Positions 1 through 7,629 of a DNA stretch of 32,770 nt are shown here, one piece after another. The DNA lies in NCBI GenBank assembly GCA_011170325.1, contig DUEX01000042.1, forward strand, positions 1 through 32,770, given 5' to 3'. The position numbers and the translations under genes were made by a program. Numbering within the stretch: position 1 is the first letter of the stretch; every line of letters starts with the position of its first letter. Below the pieces are notes generated by a model, which saw only the letters and a list, made by a program, of their open reading frames with translations, did not search any database and was not told where the DNA came from. This stretch comes from Dehalococcoidia bacterium (GTDB lineage Bacteria > Chloroflexota > Dehalococcoidia > GIF9 > UBA5629).

Positions 1-167
1 ATGTAGAAGAGCTTCCAGGCGTCAACACTCAAGGACGCACTTTGAAGGAAGTAAGGGAAAATCTTCAAGAAGCTCTACGCCTGATTATTGAAGCTAATAA
101 AGAGCTTGCAGCAAAGAGCCAAGCAGACACCTTCGTTATCAAAGAGCCAATCATAATAGAAATGTAA
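1..167 (+). CDS. hicB: HicB-family antitoxin, 3' end only
   Basis: The frame is open from base 3 to a TAA at 165-167. It reads about 54 residues, beginning VEELPGVNTQGRTLKEV and ending in an acidic and hydrophobic tail. The ELPG...TQG.TL.E...N..EAL pattern is the core of the HicB partial RNase-H-like fold that neutralises HicA. The 5' end lies outside the window, so any N-terminal extension or DNA-binding domain cannot be judged. The hicA gene follows 10 nt later, which supports the call. The order hicB then hicA is the reverse of the textbook order but is common. The family call is fairly secure; function in this organism is inferred. Confidence 0.75.
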   Translation, partial: VEELPGVNTQGRTLKEVRENLQEALRLIIEANKELAAKSQADTFVIKEPIIIEM

Positions 168-177
168 ACCTGTTCGG

Positions 178-363
178 ATGAAGCGGAAGGATTTGCTGCG
201 GCACCTTTGCAATCAGGAATGCCAATTGCTTCGAGAGGGCAAGAAGCATAGCGTGTTTTACAATCCAGCTAACAGTAAGACTTCAACCGTGCCACGCCAT
301 CGAGAAGTTGATGATTTTTTGGCAAGGAAGATCTACCGAGATTTAGGAATTCCAGAATTGTAG
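178..363 (+). CDS. hicA: HicA-family mRNA interferase toxin
   Basis: This 61-residue protein has the full length of the HicA/YcfA family, a small double-stranded-RNA-binding-like fold that cleaves mRNA when free of HicB. Visible family marks are the N-terminal MKRKDLLRHL helix, the REGKKHSVF strand with the presumed catalytic histidine at residue 24, the NPANS turn, the TVPRHREV strand and the C-terminal ARKIYRDLGIP helix. It lies 10 nt after the hicB end. Its stop codon lies 17 nt before the chosen valS start, so toxin and valS transcripts may be linked. The ribosome binding site is weak, as expected for a toxin translated after its antitoxin. Nothing in the sequence suggests inactivation. 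Confidence 0.8.
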   Translation: MKRKDLLRHLCNQECQLLREGKKHSVFYNPANSKTSTVPRHREVDDFLARKIYRDLGIPEL

Positions 364-380
364 TGAGGGAAACGCAACAT

Positions 381-3044
381 ATGTCTGAAATCCCTAAGGC
401 TTACGAGCCAAGTAAGGTTGAGCAGAAGTGGTATGGTTTCTGGATGGAGCAGGGCTACTTCACGCCGAAGATAGACCATAAGGAGAGACCCTTCGTCATC
501 ATCATGCCGCCGCCTAATGTCACCGGCGAGCTTCACCTAGGGCATGCTCTAACAGCTACATTGGAGGACATTATGGTCAGGTGGCATCGGATGAAGGGCG
601 AGTCTACCTTATGGCTGCCTGGAGTTGACCATGCTGGCATTGCTACTCAGGTAGTAGTGGAGCAGAAATTAGCCAGGGAAGGAATAGACCGACATCATTT
701 GGGCAGGGAGAAGTTCATTGAGCGTGTCTGGGAGTGGGTGAGCAAGGCACGGCAGTCAATCACCTACCAACATCAGAGACTGGGAGCTTCGTGTGACTGG
801 ACTCGGGAACGTTTTACTCTTGACGAAGGACCGAGCCTGGCAGTTCGTACTGCCTTCGTTCGTTTATATAATAAAAGGCTGATTTATCGTGGAGAGCGAA
901 TTGTAAACTGGTGTCCTCGTTGCCAGACGGCACTTTCTGACCTGGAAGTCCAGCATAAGGATGTAACAGGCAATCTCTATTATCTTCGTTATCCCCTAGC
1001 TGATGGTGATGGCTTTGTTACCGTGGCTACCACTCGACCCGAGACCTATCTTGGTGATACTGCGGTGGCAGTGAATCCTGAAGATAGGCGTTTCAAGGGC
1101 TTGATAGGCAAGAAGGTGGTCCTTCCAGTTATTGGAAGGGTGATTCCTATTATCACTGACAGTGCTGTTGACCTGACATTTGGTACTGGTGCAGTTAAGA
1201 TTACTCCAGCTCATGACCCGGTGGACTTCGAAATATCCGAGCGACAGGGTCTGCCGGTGATAAATATATTGAACTCAGACGCTACTATGAATGAACAGGC
1301 TGGTCCTTACGCTGGTCTTGACCGCTTTGTCTGTCGGCAAAGCGTATTAGCTGACTTTGAGAAGGCTGGGCTGCTGGAAAAGATTGAGCCACATTCCCAC
1401 TCGGTAGGACACTGTGGCCGCTGCCAGACGATGATCGAGCCTGAGGTCAGCAAACAGTGGTTTGTTAAAGTAGCGCCATTGGCTGAGGCGGCAATCAAAG
1501 CTGTTGTTGAAGGTCGGATTACCATAATTCCGGAGCGCTTTACCAAAGTCTATCTTAATTGGATGGAGAATATCCGTGATTGGTGCATCAGCCGCCAGTT
1601 GTGGTGGGGTCATCGAATTCCGGCATGGTATTGCCATAAATGCGGTGAACTGACGGTAACTGTTGATGAGCCTGTTGTTTGCAGTCATTGTGGCTTGGCT
1701 GAAATCGTTCAGGACTCTGATGTGCTCGATACCTGGTTTAGCTCGGCATTATGGACGCACTCAACTTTAGGCTGGCCTGAGGATACCGAGGACTTGGGCT
1801 ATTTCTACCCGACCTCGGTTATGGAAACTGGCTATGACATATTGTTCTTCTGGGTAGCCAGGATGGTCATGATGGGACTGGAAGATACCGAGGATATCCC
1901 ATTTGACACCGTTTATCTGCATGGGTTGGTTCGGGATGAGAAAGGCGAGAAGATGAGCAAGATGCGGGGAAATGTTCTGAGTCCTATCGACGCTATAGAT
2001 GAGTACGGCACTGATGCCCTTCGCTTTGCCGTTACAATCGGCACTTCGCCGGGGAACGATGTTAGTCTTGGTCGGCATAGATTAGAAGCTGGACGCAACT
2101 TTGCTAACAAGCTGTGGAATGCTGCCAGATTCGTACTTCAAAGCCTTGAGGCTAAGCCGATAGAAGGTCGGGCATTAGCAGAGTTAGCAGTAGAGCGCCC
2201 AGAGCCGATAGAAGACCGCTGGATTTTAAGTCGGCTCAGTCGTCTTGTTCTCAATGTTAACAAGTCGATATCTGATTTCCAGTTTGGAGAGGCTGAGCGA
2301 CAAGTCCACGACTTTTTCTGGGGTGAATTTTGCGACTGGTACATCGAGATAGCTAAAATCCGTCTGTCTCAGTCAACCTCTTCACCTCTGCCTGTTTTGG
2401 CCCTTGTCCTGGAGACGACACTTCGCCTCCTCCATCCCTTTATGCCGTTTATTACTGAGGAGCTATGGCAAAACTTGAAGCACCGTTCACCTGAAGGCAC
2501 TCTCGATTCAGCTTCTATCGTGATTGCGCCATATCCAGTTGCCGATGAGAAGGTTATCGACCCTGAGGCTGAGCAGGTGATGGACTCAGTCATAGAAATC
2601 ATCCGTTCTATTCGCAATGCTCGGGCTGAGCACAAAGTAGCCGCAGCTAAGTGGATTGAAGCCCAGGTGTATGCTGACAAGCTTGCTCCAGCTCTAGCTT
2701 CGCAGTCCAAGGCTATAGAAACCTTAGCTAGGGCTCGGCCTCTGGTTATGTTGAGTCGTGACCGGAGGCGAGATGGAGGGGAGAAAGCTCTGGTCCTGGT
2801 GCTGAAGGAGGCTGAAGTGGTCTTGCCCTGGGCAGGCATGGTTGAGTTAGTTGCTGAAAAGCAACGTTTGGAGAGGGAAATCAGCACGAATCAAAAGGAA
2901 ATTGCCCGGCTGCAGGAAAGGCTGAAAGATGCTGCTTTCGTGTCCAAAGCACCGGCAGTGGTAGTAGAGAAAGAGCGTGGCAAGCTTCGAGCTTGTGAAG
3001 ACAAGTTGGTGAGGTTGAAGCAGGAGCTGGCTCAGCTCAGCTAA
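381..3044 (+). CDS. valS: Valyl-tRNA synthetase
   Basis: Class I aminoacyl-tRNA synthetase that charges tRNA-Val with valine in the cytoplasm. The HIGH-type motif PPPNVTGELHLGHA is near the N-terminus. A CP1 editing domain with TTRPETYLGDTAVAV follows. The KMSKS-type loop is KMSKMRGN, followed by the anticodon-binding domain. The C-terminus is a charged coiled coil (LVAEKQRLEREISTNQKE onward), the tRNA-binding arm typical of bacterial ValRS. CxxC pairs in the insert (CPRC, CGRC, CHKC, CSHC) suggest bound zinc. The ORF track begins at GTG 363, but ATG 381 is preferred because GAGGGA lies 10 nt upstream and the protein then begins MSEIPKAYEPSKVE, the usual ValRS start. The length of 887 residues is normal. 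The 3' end overlaps the convergent hypothetical gene by 8 nt. Confidence 0.97.
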   Translation: MSEIPKAYEPSKVEQKWYGFWMEQGYFTPKIDHKERPFVIIMPPPNVTGELHLGHALTATLEDIMVRWHRMKGESTLWLPGVDHAGIATQVVVEQKLAREGIDRHHLGREKFIERVWEWVSKARQSITYQHQRLGASCDWTRERFTLDEGPSLAVRTAFVRLYNKRLIYRGERIVNWCPRCQTALSDLEVQHKDVTGNLYYLRYPLADGDGFVTVATTRPETYLGDTAVAVNPEDRRFKGLIGKKVVLPVIGRVIPIITDSAVDLTFGTGAVKITPAHDPVDFEISERQGLPVINILNSDATMNEQAGPYAGLDRFVCRQSVLADFEKAGLLEKIEPHSHSVGHCGRCQTMIEPEVSKQWFVKVAPLAEAAIKAVVEGRITIIPERFTKVYLNWMENIRDWCISRQLWWGHRIPAWYCHKCGELTVTVDEPVVCSHCGLAEIVQDSDVLDTWFSSALWTHSTLGWPEDTEDLGYFYPTSVMETGYDILFFWVARMVMMGLEDTEDIPFDTVYLHGLVRDEKGEKMSKMRGNVLSPIDAIDEYGTDALRFAVTIGTSPGNDVSLGRHRLEAGRNFANKLWNAARFVLQSLEAKPIEGRALAELAVERPEPIEDRWILSRLSRLVLNVNKSISDFQFGEAERQVHDFFWGEFCDWYIEIAKIRLSQSTSSPLPVLALVLETTLRLLHPFMPFITEELWQNLKHRSPEGTLDSASIVIAPYPVADEKVIDPEAEQVMDSVIEIIRSIRNARAEHKVAAAKWIEAQVYADKLAPALASQSKAIETLARARPLVMLSRDRRRDGGEKALVLVLKEAEVVLPWAGMVELVAEKQRLEREISTNQKEIARLQERLKDAAFVSKAPAVVVEKERGKLRACEDKLVRLKQELAQLS

Positions 3045-3741
3045 AAGCTACCTTTTTCAAGGCTAAGTTGTGGTGCATCTGTATCAGGGCTTTCTTGGTA
3101 TCACTAGCCACCCGGGATTTATCGCAAATTTTTAGACGATGCTTGAATAGCCAGTAGGTGAATTCCTTAAGTTCATTCACGCTCATAGATTTGCGTTTCG
3201 GACATTTCTTCTCTTTTCTGAATTTATCCAGTAGAGCTTGCTGACTGGCGCCGTAAATTCGGTGGTATGCCTTGTCGAGCTCATCCTCATATTTATTTGA
3301 GCCTGAAGCACGCTTCTCTTTGCGAATCTCGTTGACTACGGCTAGAATCAAAGCCTCTTCGACTAGAACACCGTAGAGATAATTGAGATAAGCCCGATAT
3401 TTGGCAGGGCCGATTAATCTTTTAAATCTCTCCTTGGTCAGCTCTAAGGGCGGCCGGTCGAAGAAGAGGAGGTCGGTTTTTTCCTTTTCTGGAATGGACT
3501 GGCTTATTTCCTCGCACAGACGCTCTGCCAACAGTAGCCAGTCGAAAGCCTCGCCATCAATCAGGTAGCAATAGTGGCGCCCGTCGTAATTTTCCCCGGC
3601 GCTGTTCCATAATTTGATAGCTTCGAGTAAAGCTAAGTACCAGTGCTTGCCGTTAGCTACAGCTTGTTTAAGGTGCTCGATTGCCTCGGTATCACCTTCA
3701 GCCCTGACGTCTGAAATGTTCTGTTCTCCTTGTAATGGCAT
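3037..3741 (-). CDS. Conserved hypothetical protein downstream of polX
   Basis: I do not recognise a named family. From the ATG at 3741 the product is 234 residues, soluble and mostly charged alpha-helix. It has an aromatic N-terminal part (GKHWYLALLEAIKLW, then YCYLIDGEAFDWLLLAERLC) and a basic C-terminal half. No signal peptide, membrane segment or nuclease motif is visible. The ORF track starts at 3819, but the first 26 codons there only shadow the end of polX and are Gly/Ser/Gln-rich. The ATG at 3741 lies 15 nt after the polX stop and fits an operon. Residues of the LIDGEAFDWLLLAERL type look conserved rather than random. Association with PolX suggests a DNA-related role, but that is a guess from position alone. 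Confidence 0.75.
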   Translation of the reverse strand: MPLQGEQNISDVRAEGDTEAIEHLKQAVANGKHWYLALLEAIKLWNSAGENYDGRHYCYLIDGEAFDWLLLAERLCEEISQSIPEKEKTDLLFFDRPPLELTKERFKRLIGPAKYRAYLNYLYGVLVEEALILAVVNEIRKEKRASGSNKYEDELDKAYHRIYGASQQALLDKFRKEKKCPKRKSMSVNELKEFTYWLFKHRLKICDKSRVASDTKKALIQMHHNLALKKVAFS

Positions 3742-3755
3742 CTGCCTAGGCTTTC

Positions 3756-5471
3756 CTACCTGGAGAGAGCCATAACCTCCTCCACTGGCCTGGTATTGAG
3801 TATATGCTGGGGTTGGCACCAGCCACGGCGGGCGACGCCAACACCGAAGCGCATAAAGCTTAGCTGGGCACTGCTATGGGCGTCTGTGTCCAAGATTAGC
3901 TTTACTCCCATTTCTCGCGCTCGATAGGCATGAATATCTTTCAAATCAAGTCGGCTGGGCATAGCGTTGATTTCTAAGGCCTTATTATACTTAGCTGCGG
4001 CTCGGAAGACGGCTTCTAAGTCGACAGCTACTGGCTCTCGCTCACCGAGGAGGCGACAGGTGGGGTGGGCAATGACATCAACATTTGGGTTTTCTATAGC
4101 TCCTAAAATACGCTTGGTTATTTGTTCTTCGCTTTGGGTCATAGCTGAGTGGATGGCGGCGATAACGATATCCAGATCGGCTAGAAGCTCCTGGGGTGAG
4201 TCCAGGCTACCGTCAGCCCGGATATCCACCTCTATGCCGCAAAGGATATGAATGCCATCAAGTTGCTGATTGAGCCGTTTGATTTCATCGATTTGTCTTC
4301 TCAGCCGTTCCTCGTTAAGTCCATGGGCAATGCCTCGCCCGCCTGAATGGTCGGTGATTGCCAGGTACTGATAACCAAGGGCTTTAGCTGCCAGAGCCAT
4401 GGCTTCGATGGACTCATGCCCATCGCTCCAGTCGGTGTGAGCATGGAGGTCTCCCTTTATATCTGACAATTCCACAAGCCTGGGGATAGCGCCTTGCTCA
4501 GCCATTTCTATCTCTTGCTGGGCTTCTCTCAGCTCCGGTGGAATATATTGAAGTCCCAGTCGGTGGTAGAAATCTTCCTCAACAGGGAATTTCTCCAGCT
4601 TATCTTCAGCCAGGTCGGTGATGCCGTATTCGCTTAGTTTTAGCCCCTGCTTTTGTCCTCTTAGTCTCAAGCCAATGTTGTGTTGCTTGCTGCCGGTGAA
4701 ATACTGGAGCAGGGAGCCGAAGGAGTCGTGCTCCACCATTCTCAGGTCAGCTTGGAGTCCGCCGGGGAGGATAGCGCTGGCTTTAGTTGGGCCTTGAGCC
4801 AACACTCCCCTTATTTGAGGCAGGGCGACGAAGGTGTTGATAACCTCCTCTGGATTATCGGCTGTGCCCATAAGGTCGATATCACCCAGCGTTTCTCTGA
4901 AGCGGCGCAAGCTACCGGCGGCGGTCAGATTTCTGACCCCGGGCAGGGGGTGGAGAGCGTCCAGAATCTCTTCCACCATAGGTAAAGCTTCACCTATGGG
5001 GATACGCTGGTCTTTACGGCGCAGGGCTTGAATCTGGTGCAAGATATTGTCGGCCGTCTTGTCGCCGAGGCGAAACATCTTGGCTACCTGCCCATCTTTG
5101 ATAGCCTGCTCTAACCCATCCACAGATTTTATTTCCAGTTCAGTGGAGAGCCTTTTTGCTGTCTTAGGCCCGATGCCCGGGATTTCCAGCAGGCTGGTTA
5201 TGCCTTCGGGGAACTCGGCTTTGAGGTTTTCATAGTAGCCTAGTTTCCCGGTAGTCATCAGCTCAGTAGTTTTCTTAGCTATTGCCTCGCCCACCCCTGG
5301 GATGTTCTTCAAATCCTCGCCCTCCTCGAGCATGGTCTCTATTTCTTTAGGCAGGTGCTCGATGGCCCGGGCCGCCCGCTGATAAGCTCGAATCTTGAAT
5401 ACATTTTCCCCCTTGAGCTCTAAGAGGTCAGCGATATCCTGAAATACTTTAGCAACAGCCGTGTTTTTCAT
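3756..5471 (-). CDS. polX: Family X DNA polymerase / PHP 3'-5' exonuclease (PolX)
   Basis: Bacterial PolX is a gap-filling repair polymerase fused to a PHP metal-dependent nuclease. The 571-residue length matches the B. subtilis enzyme. Helix-hairpin-helix motifs lie near residues 55-70 (IPGVGEAIAKK) and 95-110 (IPGIGPKTAKR). The nucleotidyltransferase signature GSLRRFRETLGDIDLMG is near residue 186 and holds the metal-binding DID. The PHP domain begins near 343 with HAHTDWSDG and continues with AITDHS, CGIEVDI and LDTDAHS, all expected metal ligands. No strong Shine-Dalgarno sequence precedes the ATG; a TACATT hexamer 6 nt upstream may give a leaderless mRNA. A double dyad (5496-5537) lies just upstream and probably controls this gene. 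The next gene down starts 15 nt after the stop. Confidence 0.95.
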   Translation of the reverse strand: MKNTAVAKVFQDIADLLELKGENVFKIRAYQRAARAIEHLPKEIETMLEEGEDLKNIPGVGEAIAKKTTELMTTGKLGYYENLKAEFPEGITSLLEIPGIGPKTAKRLSTELEIKSVDGLEQAIKDGQVAKMFRLGDKTADNILHQIQALRRKDQRIPIGEALPMVEEILDALHPLPGVRNLTAAGSLRRFRETLGDIDLMGTADNPEEVINTFVALPQIRGVLAQGPTKASAILPGGLQADLRMVEHDSFGSLLQYFTGSKQHNIGLRLRGQKQGLKLSEYGITDLAEDKLEKFPVEEDFYHRLGLQYIPPELREAQQEIEMAEQGAIPRLVELSDIKGDLHAHTDWSDGHESIEAMALAAKALGYQYLAITDHSGGRGIAHGLNEERLRRQIDEIKRLNQQLDGIHILCGIEVDIRADGSLDSPQELLADLDIVIAAIHSAMTQSEEQITKRILGAIENPNVDVIAHPTCRLLGEREPVAVDLEAVFRAAAKYNKALEINAMPSRLDLKDIHAYRAREMGVKLILDTDAHSSAQLSFMRFGVGVARRGWCQPQHILNTRPVEEVMALSR

Positions 5472-5477
5472 TGGCTT

Positions 5478-5483
5478 AATGTA
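5478..5483 (-). promoter_or_regulatory. Candidate -10 hexamer for polX
   Basis: On the minus strand TACATT ends 6 nt before the polX ATG. There is no good -35 hexamer at 16-18 bp, and the region where one would sit overlaps the double dyad. This would fit an activator-dependent or repressor-gated promoter with a nearly leaderless transcript. It is inferred from sequence only. Confidence 0.35.
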
Positions 5484-5495
5484 ATGTCCTACCTA

Positions 5496-5537
5496 TTGAG
5501 CACAGTTTGTGTTCAATTGAACATTAGCTATGCTCAA
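5496..5537. promoter_or_regulatory. Double palindromic operator between the methyltransferase gene and polX
   Basis: Reading the plus strand there are four heptamers in perfect overall symmetry: TTGAGCA, 7 nt, TGTTCAA, then directly TTGAACA, 7 nt, TGCTCAA. The central 14 bp TGTTCAATTGAACA are an exact palindrome, and the outer heptamers are exact inverted copies about the same centre. Each half is itself a TTGARCA-N7-TGYTCAA dyad of 21 bp, so the two dyad centres are 21 bp (two helical turns) apart. This is the layout expected for two dimers bound side by side on one DNA face. It lies 25-66 nt upstream of the polX start codon and downstream of the methyltransferase stop. The regulator is unknown. 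Confidence 0.6.
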
Positions 5538-5546
5538 TTCTCTCAC

Positions 5547-6470
5547 TTATCCACTTCCAGTCGGGGTTGCCGTGGTCGAAGAAGGACCTTCGACCTTGTT
5601 TCTTTTGCTTATTCTACCCCTCTCATACCTAGCCCATCTTATAGAGCGATTTTGTTGCTCCTTCTCAGATTCGAGGGAGGGCTTGCGCATGATGAAAAGA
5701 TACTTGAAACCGCGAAGGTAAAAATTGAACCTTCTTGCTCTATTGTGCCAAAGCCCTGTATTTGAAGTTTGGCCTCTCCTGACCACACAAATAACGTCTA
5801 CGGTCTCGAAGTATTTACATAGTCGCTCATATAGTTTGAAGCCTACGGGTGTAAACCTCTTCTTGACCCACTGGTCACCAATTAGCCAGCCCATTACCTT
5901 GCCGGGCTTTAAGATCCTGTAAATTTCGGCTGCAACTTTTTCAAGTTCATCGAAGAAACGCTCATCCTCGCAGGAAATCTTGCCGATGCAATCAGGGTGG
6001 TCGGAATAGTTTATATTGTCAGAATAGGGGGAGTCTATGAATACCATATCTGCAGAGTTATCCGATAGAGGTATGCTCCGGGCATCATTTTGTATAACTT
6101 CGGGGTGTGCTGGGGCTATATCATATCCGATGACCTGTCGTTCTTCTTCCTTGCATACATCGATTGTTGTGCCACTTCCTGCCATCGGGTCTATGACCAA
6201 ATCGCCTGGCTTGGTATATCTTTGGACGAGATTCCAAATTATGAATGCTGGTGTGACGGCAGGATATTTGTTATTGCCTTTTGGTCTTTTGCCATAGCTT
6301 TGTCTTGGATAATCCCACAGAGTGGTGGCCTCTAGCACAGGCCTTTCAGCTTTTACTTCCTTAATTTTGCTAGCCTGAGTCTTGCTAGGTTGATAAGCGA
6401 AGCCATTTTGTGGCATGTCCTTGAATAGCGGAAGCGTGGTTTCTGCATCTCTAGATTTTCTTTTGGTCAC
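5547..6470 (-). CDS. DNA methyltransferase (N4/N6 amino-methyltransferase family) of an R-M system
   Basis: S-adenosylmethionine-dependent DNA methyltransferase of 307 residues. The SAM-binding motif is DPMAGSGTTIDVC near residue 95, followed by GYDIAP (acidic SAM ligand). The catalytic loop is FIDSPYSDNINYSD, a DSPY form of the D/N/S-PP-Y/W motif IV. Motif I precedes motif IV, and no large separate target-recognition domain is obvious. A later RRGQTSNTGLWHNRARRFN segment may contact DNA. GTG 6470 is used as start because GAGGGAG, inside the end of the endonuclease gene, lies about 9 nt upstream. The endonuclease stop is only 5 nt away, so the two are cotranscribed. The last 35 residues are polar and low in hydrophobics and may be a tail changed by a late frameshift. 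Confidence 0.9.
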   Translation of the reverse strand: MTKRKSRDAETTLPLFKDMPQNGFAYQPSKTQASKIKEVKAERPVLEATTLWDYPRQSYGKRPKGNNKYPAVTPAFIIWNLVQRYTKPGDLVIDPMAGSGTTIDVCKEEERQVIGYDIAPAHPEVIQNDARSIPLSDNSADMVFIDSPYSDNINYSDHPDCIGKISCEDERFFDELEKVAAEIYRILKPGKVMGWLIGDQWVKKRFTPVGFKLYERLCKYFETVDVICVVRRGQTSNTGLWHNRARRFNFYLRGFKYLFIMRKPSLESEKEQQNRSIRWARYERGRISKRNKVEGPSSTTATPTGSG

Positions 6471-6475
6471 GGATA

Positions 6476-7174
6476 TTATCTCCCTCGAATTATTGATCGT
6501 AAATCCTGAATGAAGTTTGGGAATGCCTTGACCTTTTCACTCTCTGCAAGGTGGCGTAAGGCGTAGGTTCCATCTAGCTCGTGCTCAACAATAATCCTGT
6601 TCCGAGAAGGATTTGCCATATCTTTAACTAGATCTCCATCCTCGTCGGCGGTTATGAAGTATCCCTTAATGTGCATAGTTAGAGGGTCGCTTGCGAGCTT
6701 CAATTTCCAATATGCTGTTTGAGCGATTCTCTCACGTAATGTTATTTTACATGATATGACTCCAATTACATTGGACGTCTTGGGTTCGTAAATAACCAAA
6801 TCTACATCAGGAAGTAGTGCCCACTCTCCATATCTGACGAGGAGGTTGCGATATACCTTACTCAGTTCTGGTGTGAGATTTTTCCTTTTTAGTGTTGCAC
6901 CTGGAATGACTCGAAGATCGACGGCCTCCAATTCATCCCTAATCACATGCCAAATCAACTTCTCGAAGTTCTTACCCTTGAACGCTTTCCATGATTGCTC
7001 GGCATCTGGTGTTTTCCCTTTGGCCCTTAGTTTCAAAGCTTTGGAGCTTGATAGGTATTCTTGCTTATACTTTTCTCTTGCCTCCTCAAAGATCTCGGAA
7101 ACATGGAGATAGACTCCATCTGCGTATAATTTTTTCTTAGCTTCGTACATTGTTATTAAATCGTTGAGTTTCAT
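6476..7174 (-). CDS. Type II restriction endonuclease, possibly CCGG-family (BsaWI-like)
   Basis: This 232-residue protein is encoded immediately before the methyltransferase. It carries a PD-(D/E)xK-type core: LLPDVDLVIYEP, then about 18 residues later VISCK, followed by ITLRERIAQTAYWKLKL. The S-x-K form (serine where an acidic residue usually sits) followed at once by an R-(D/E)-R element is what Cfr10I, NgoMIV and BsaWI-type enzymes use to read CCGG. I therefore favour that group, with recognition of a CCGG core as an inference. The relocated acidic catalytic residue could not be assigned by eye. The N-terminus is helical and charged. The start ATG has GGGGG about 9 nt upstream. The restriction-nuclease role is likely; the site specificity is uncertain. 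Confidence 0.75.
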   Translation of the reverse strand: MKLNDLITMYEAKKKLYADGVYLHVSEIFEEAREKYKQEYLSSSKALKLRAKGKTPDAEQSWKAFKGKNFEKLIWHVIRDELEAVDLRVIPGATLKRKNLTPELSKVYRNLLVRYGEWALLPDVDLVIYEPKTSNVIGVISCKITLRERIAQTAYWKLKLASDPLTMHIKGYFITADEDGDLVKDMANPSRNRIIVEHELDGTYALRHLAESEKVKAFPNFIQDLRSIIRGR

Positions 7175-7226
7175 CTTAGTTTACCCCCAACTAGCTCTAG
7201 GCCGTGCTCAATTATGAAACTCGGGT

Positions 7227-7439
7227 CTAGCTTTTAAGTGTTGCATCGCTTAATTCAATGTCCTCAATCCCGTCCCAGCAGCTCAGGTGGCAGGCGTAGC
7301 GGACACAAGAGCCACGGAGGGTTAGGTTGTCATCCGATTCAGCAATATTGCCTTCGGCTATCATAAGAACAGGTTGCCCTTTTGTCATCGGCTCCTGGCA
7401 TTTATCACAGGTGGTAACACCTAAACGAGCTTCTATCAT
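7227..7439 (-). CDS. Small zinc-ribbon-like protein upstream of the R-M genes
   Basis: A 70-residue protein with a very strong ribosome binding site (AAGGAGGT, 5 nt from the ATG), so it is likely translated. It has TTCDKCQEPM near residue 9 and RYACHLSCWDGIED near residue 50, which could together hold one zinc ion through CxxC and CHxxC ligands. No helix-turn-helix is apparent, so it does not look like a classical controller protein of an R-M system. It ends 52 nt before the endonuclease start on the same strand and could share its transcript. Function is unknown. The HLSCW element resembles the second half of treble-clef or LIM-like zinc fingers. Confidence 0.7.
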   Translation of the reverse strand: MIEARLGVTTCDKCQEPMTKGQPVLMIAEGNIAESDDNLTLRGSCVRYACHLSCWDGIEDIELSDATLKS

Positions 7440-7455
7440 AGTGACCTCCTTAAAC

Positions 7456-7551
7456 CTACCTTACGCAGCAGTGCTTGTATTTTTTGCCTGAGCTGCAGGG
7501 GCAAATTTGCTGTGACCTATTACTGCCTCCGATAGATTTAATTTCGATGTG
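7456..7551 (-). pseudogene. SEC-C metal-binding tail remnant, a diverged copy of the secA 3' end
   Basis: The minus strand reads [21 protein letters not shown] and a stop, clearly the C-terminal SEC-C zinc motif (compare the secA end [15 protein letters not shown]). There is no start codon before the upstream in-frame stop, so this is a fragment. At the DNA level about 47 of 55 bases match between 7449-7503 and 8647-8701, including bases beyond the stop codon. That argues for a DNA duplication of the secA end rather than an unrelated SEC-C gene. The upstream part of this open frame only shadows the RelE remnant. Confidence 0.7.
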
Positions 7552-7629
7552 CTACACGAAGTATTATACGATTTCTTTATCTTCAATGTCGAAGATGACT
7601 CTGTAATCTCCAAAATCTATAAGTTCCTA
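7520..7629 (-). pseudogene. RelE/ParE-type toxin remnant, C-terminal end, frameshifted
   Basis: One minus-strand frame reads ELIDFGDYRVIFDIEDKEIV then stops. The +1-shifted frame continues IILRVAHRN, stop, IYRRQ. Joined, these give GDYRVIFDIEDKEIVIILRVAHRN.IYRR, the standard final strands of RelE-family toxins. At least one frameshift and one nonsense change are needed, and the N-terminal half is not recognisable, so this is a dead fragment. No antitoxin gene is beside it. Confidence 0.65.

Noticed and set aside
2369-2887. 172-residue minus-strand ORF opposite valS
   Set aside because: Ser/Arg-rich antisense shadow of the valS coding frame with no recognisable domain.
3742-3819. N-terminal extension of the hypothetical gene
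   Set aside because: These codons overlap the end of polX in another frame and look non-native; ATG 3741 fits the operon.
5547-5690. Possible frameshifted C-terminus of the methyltransferase
   Set aside because: The tail is unusual in composition, but the catalytic core is complete and no better alternative frame was recognised.
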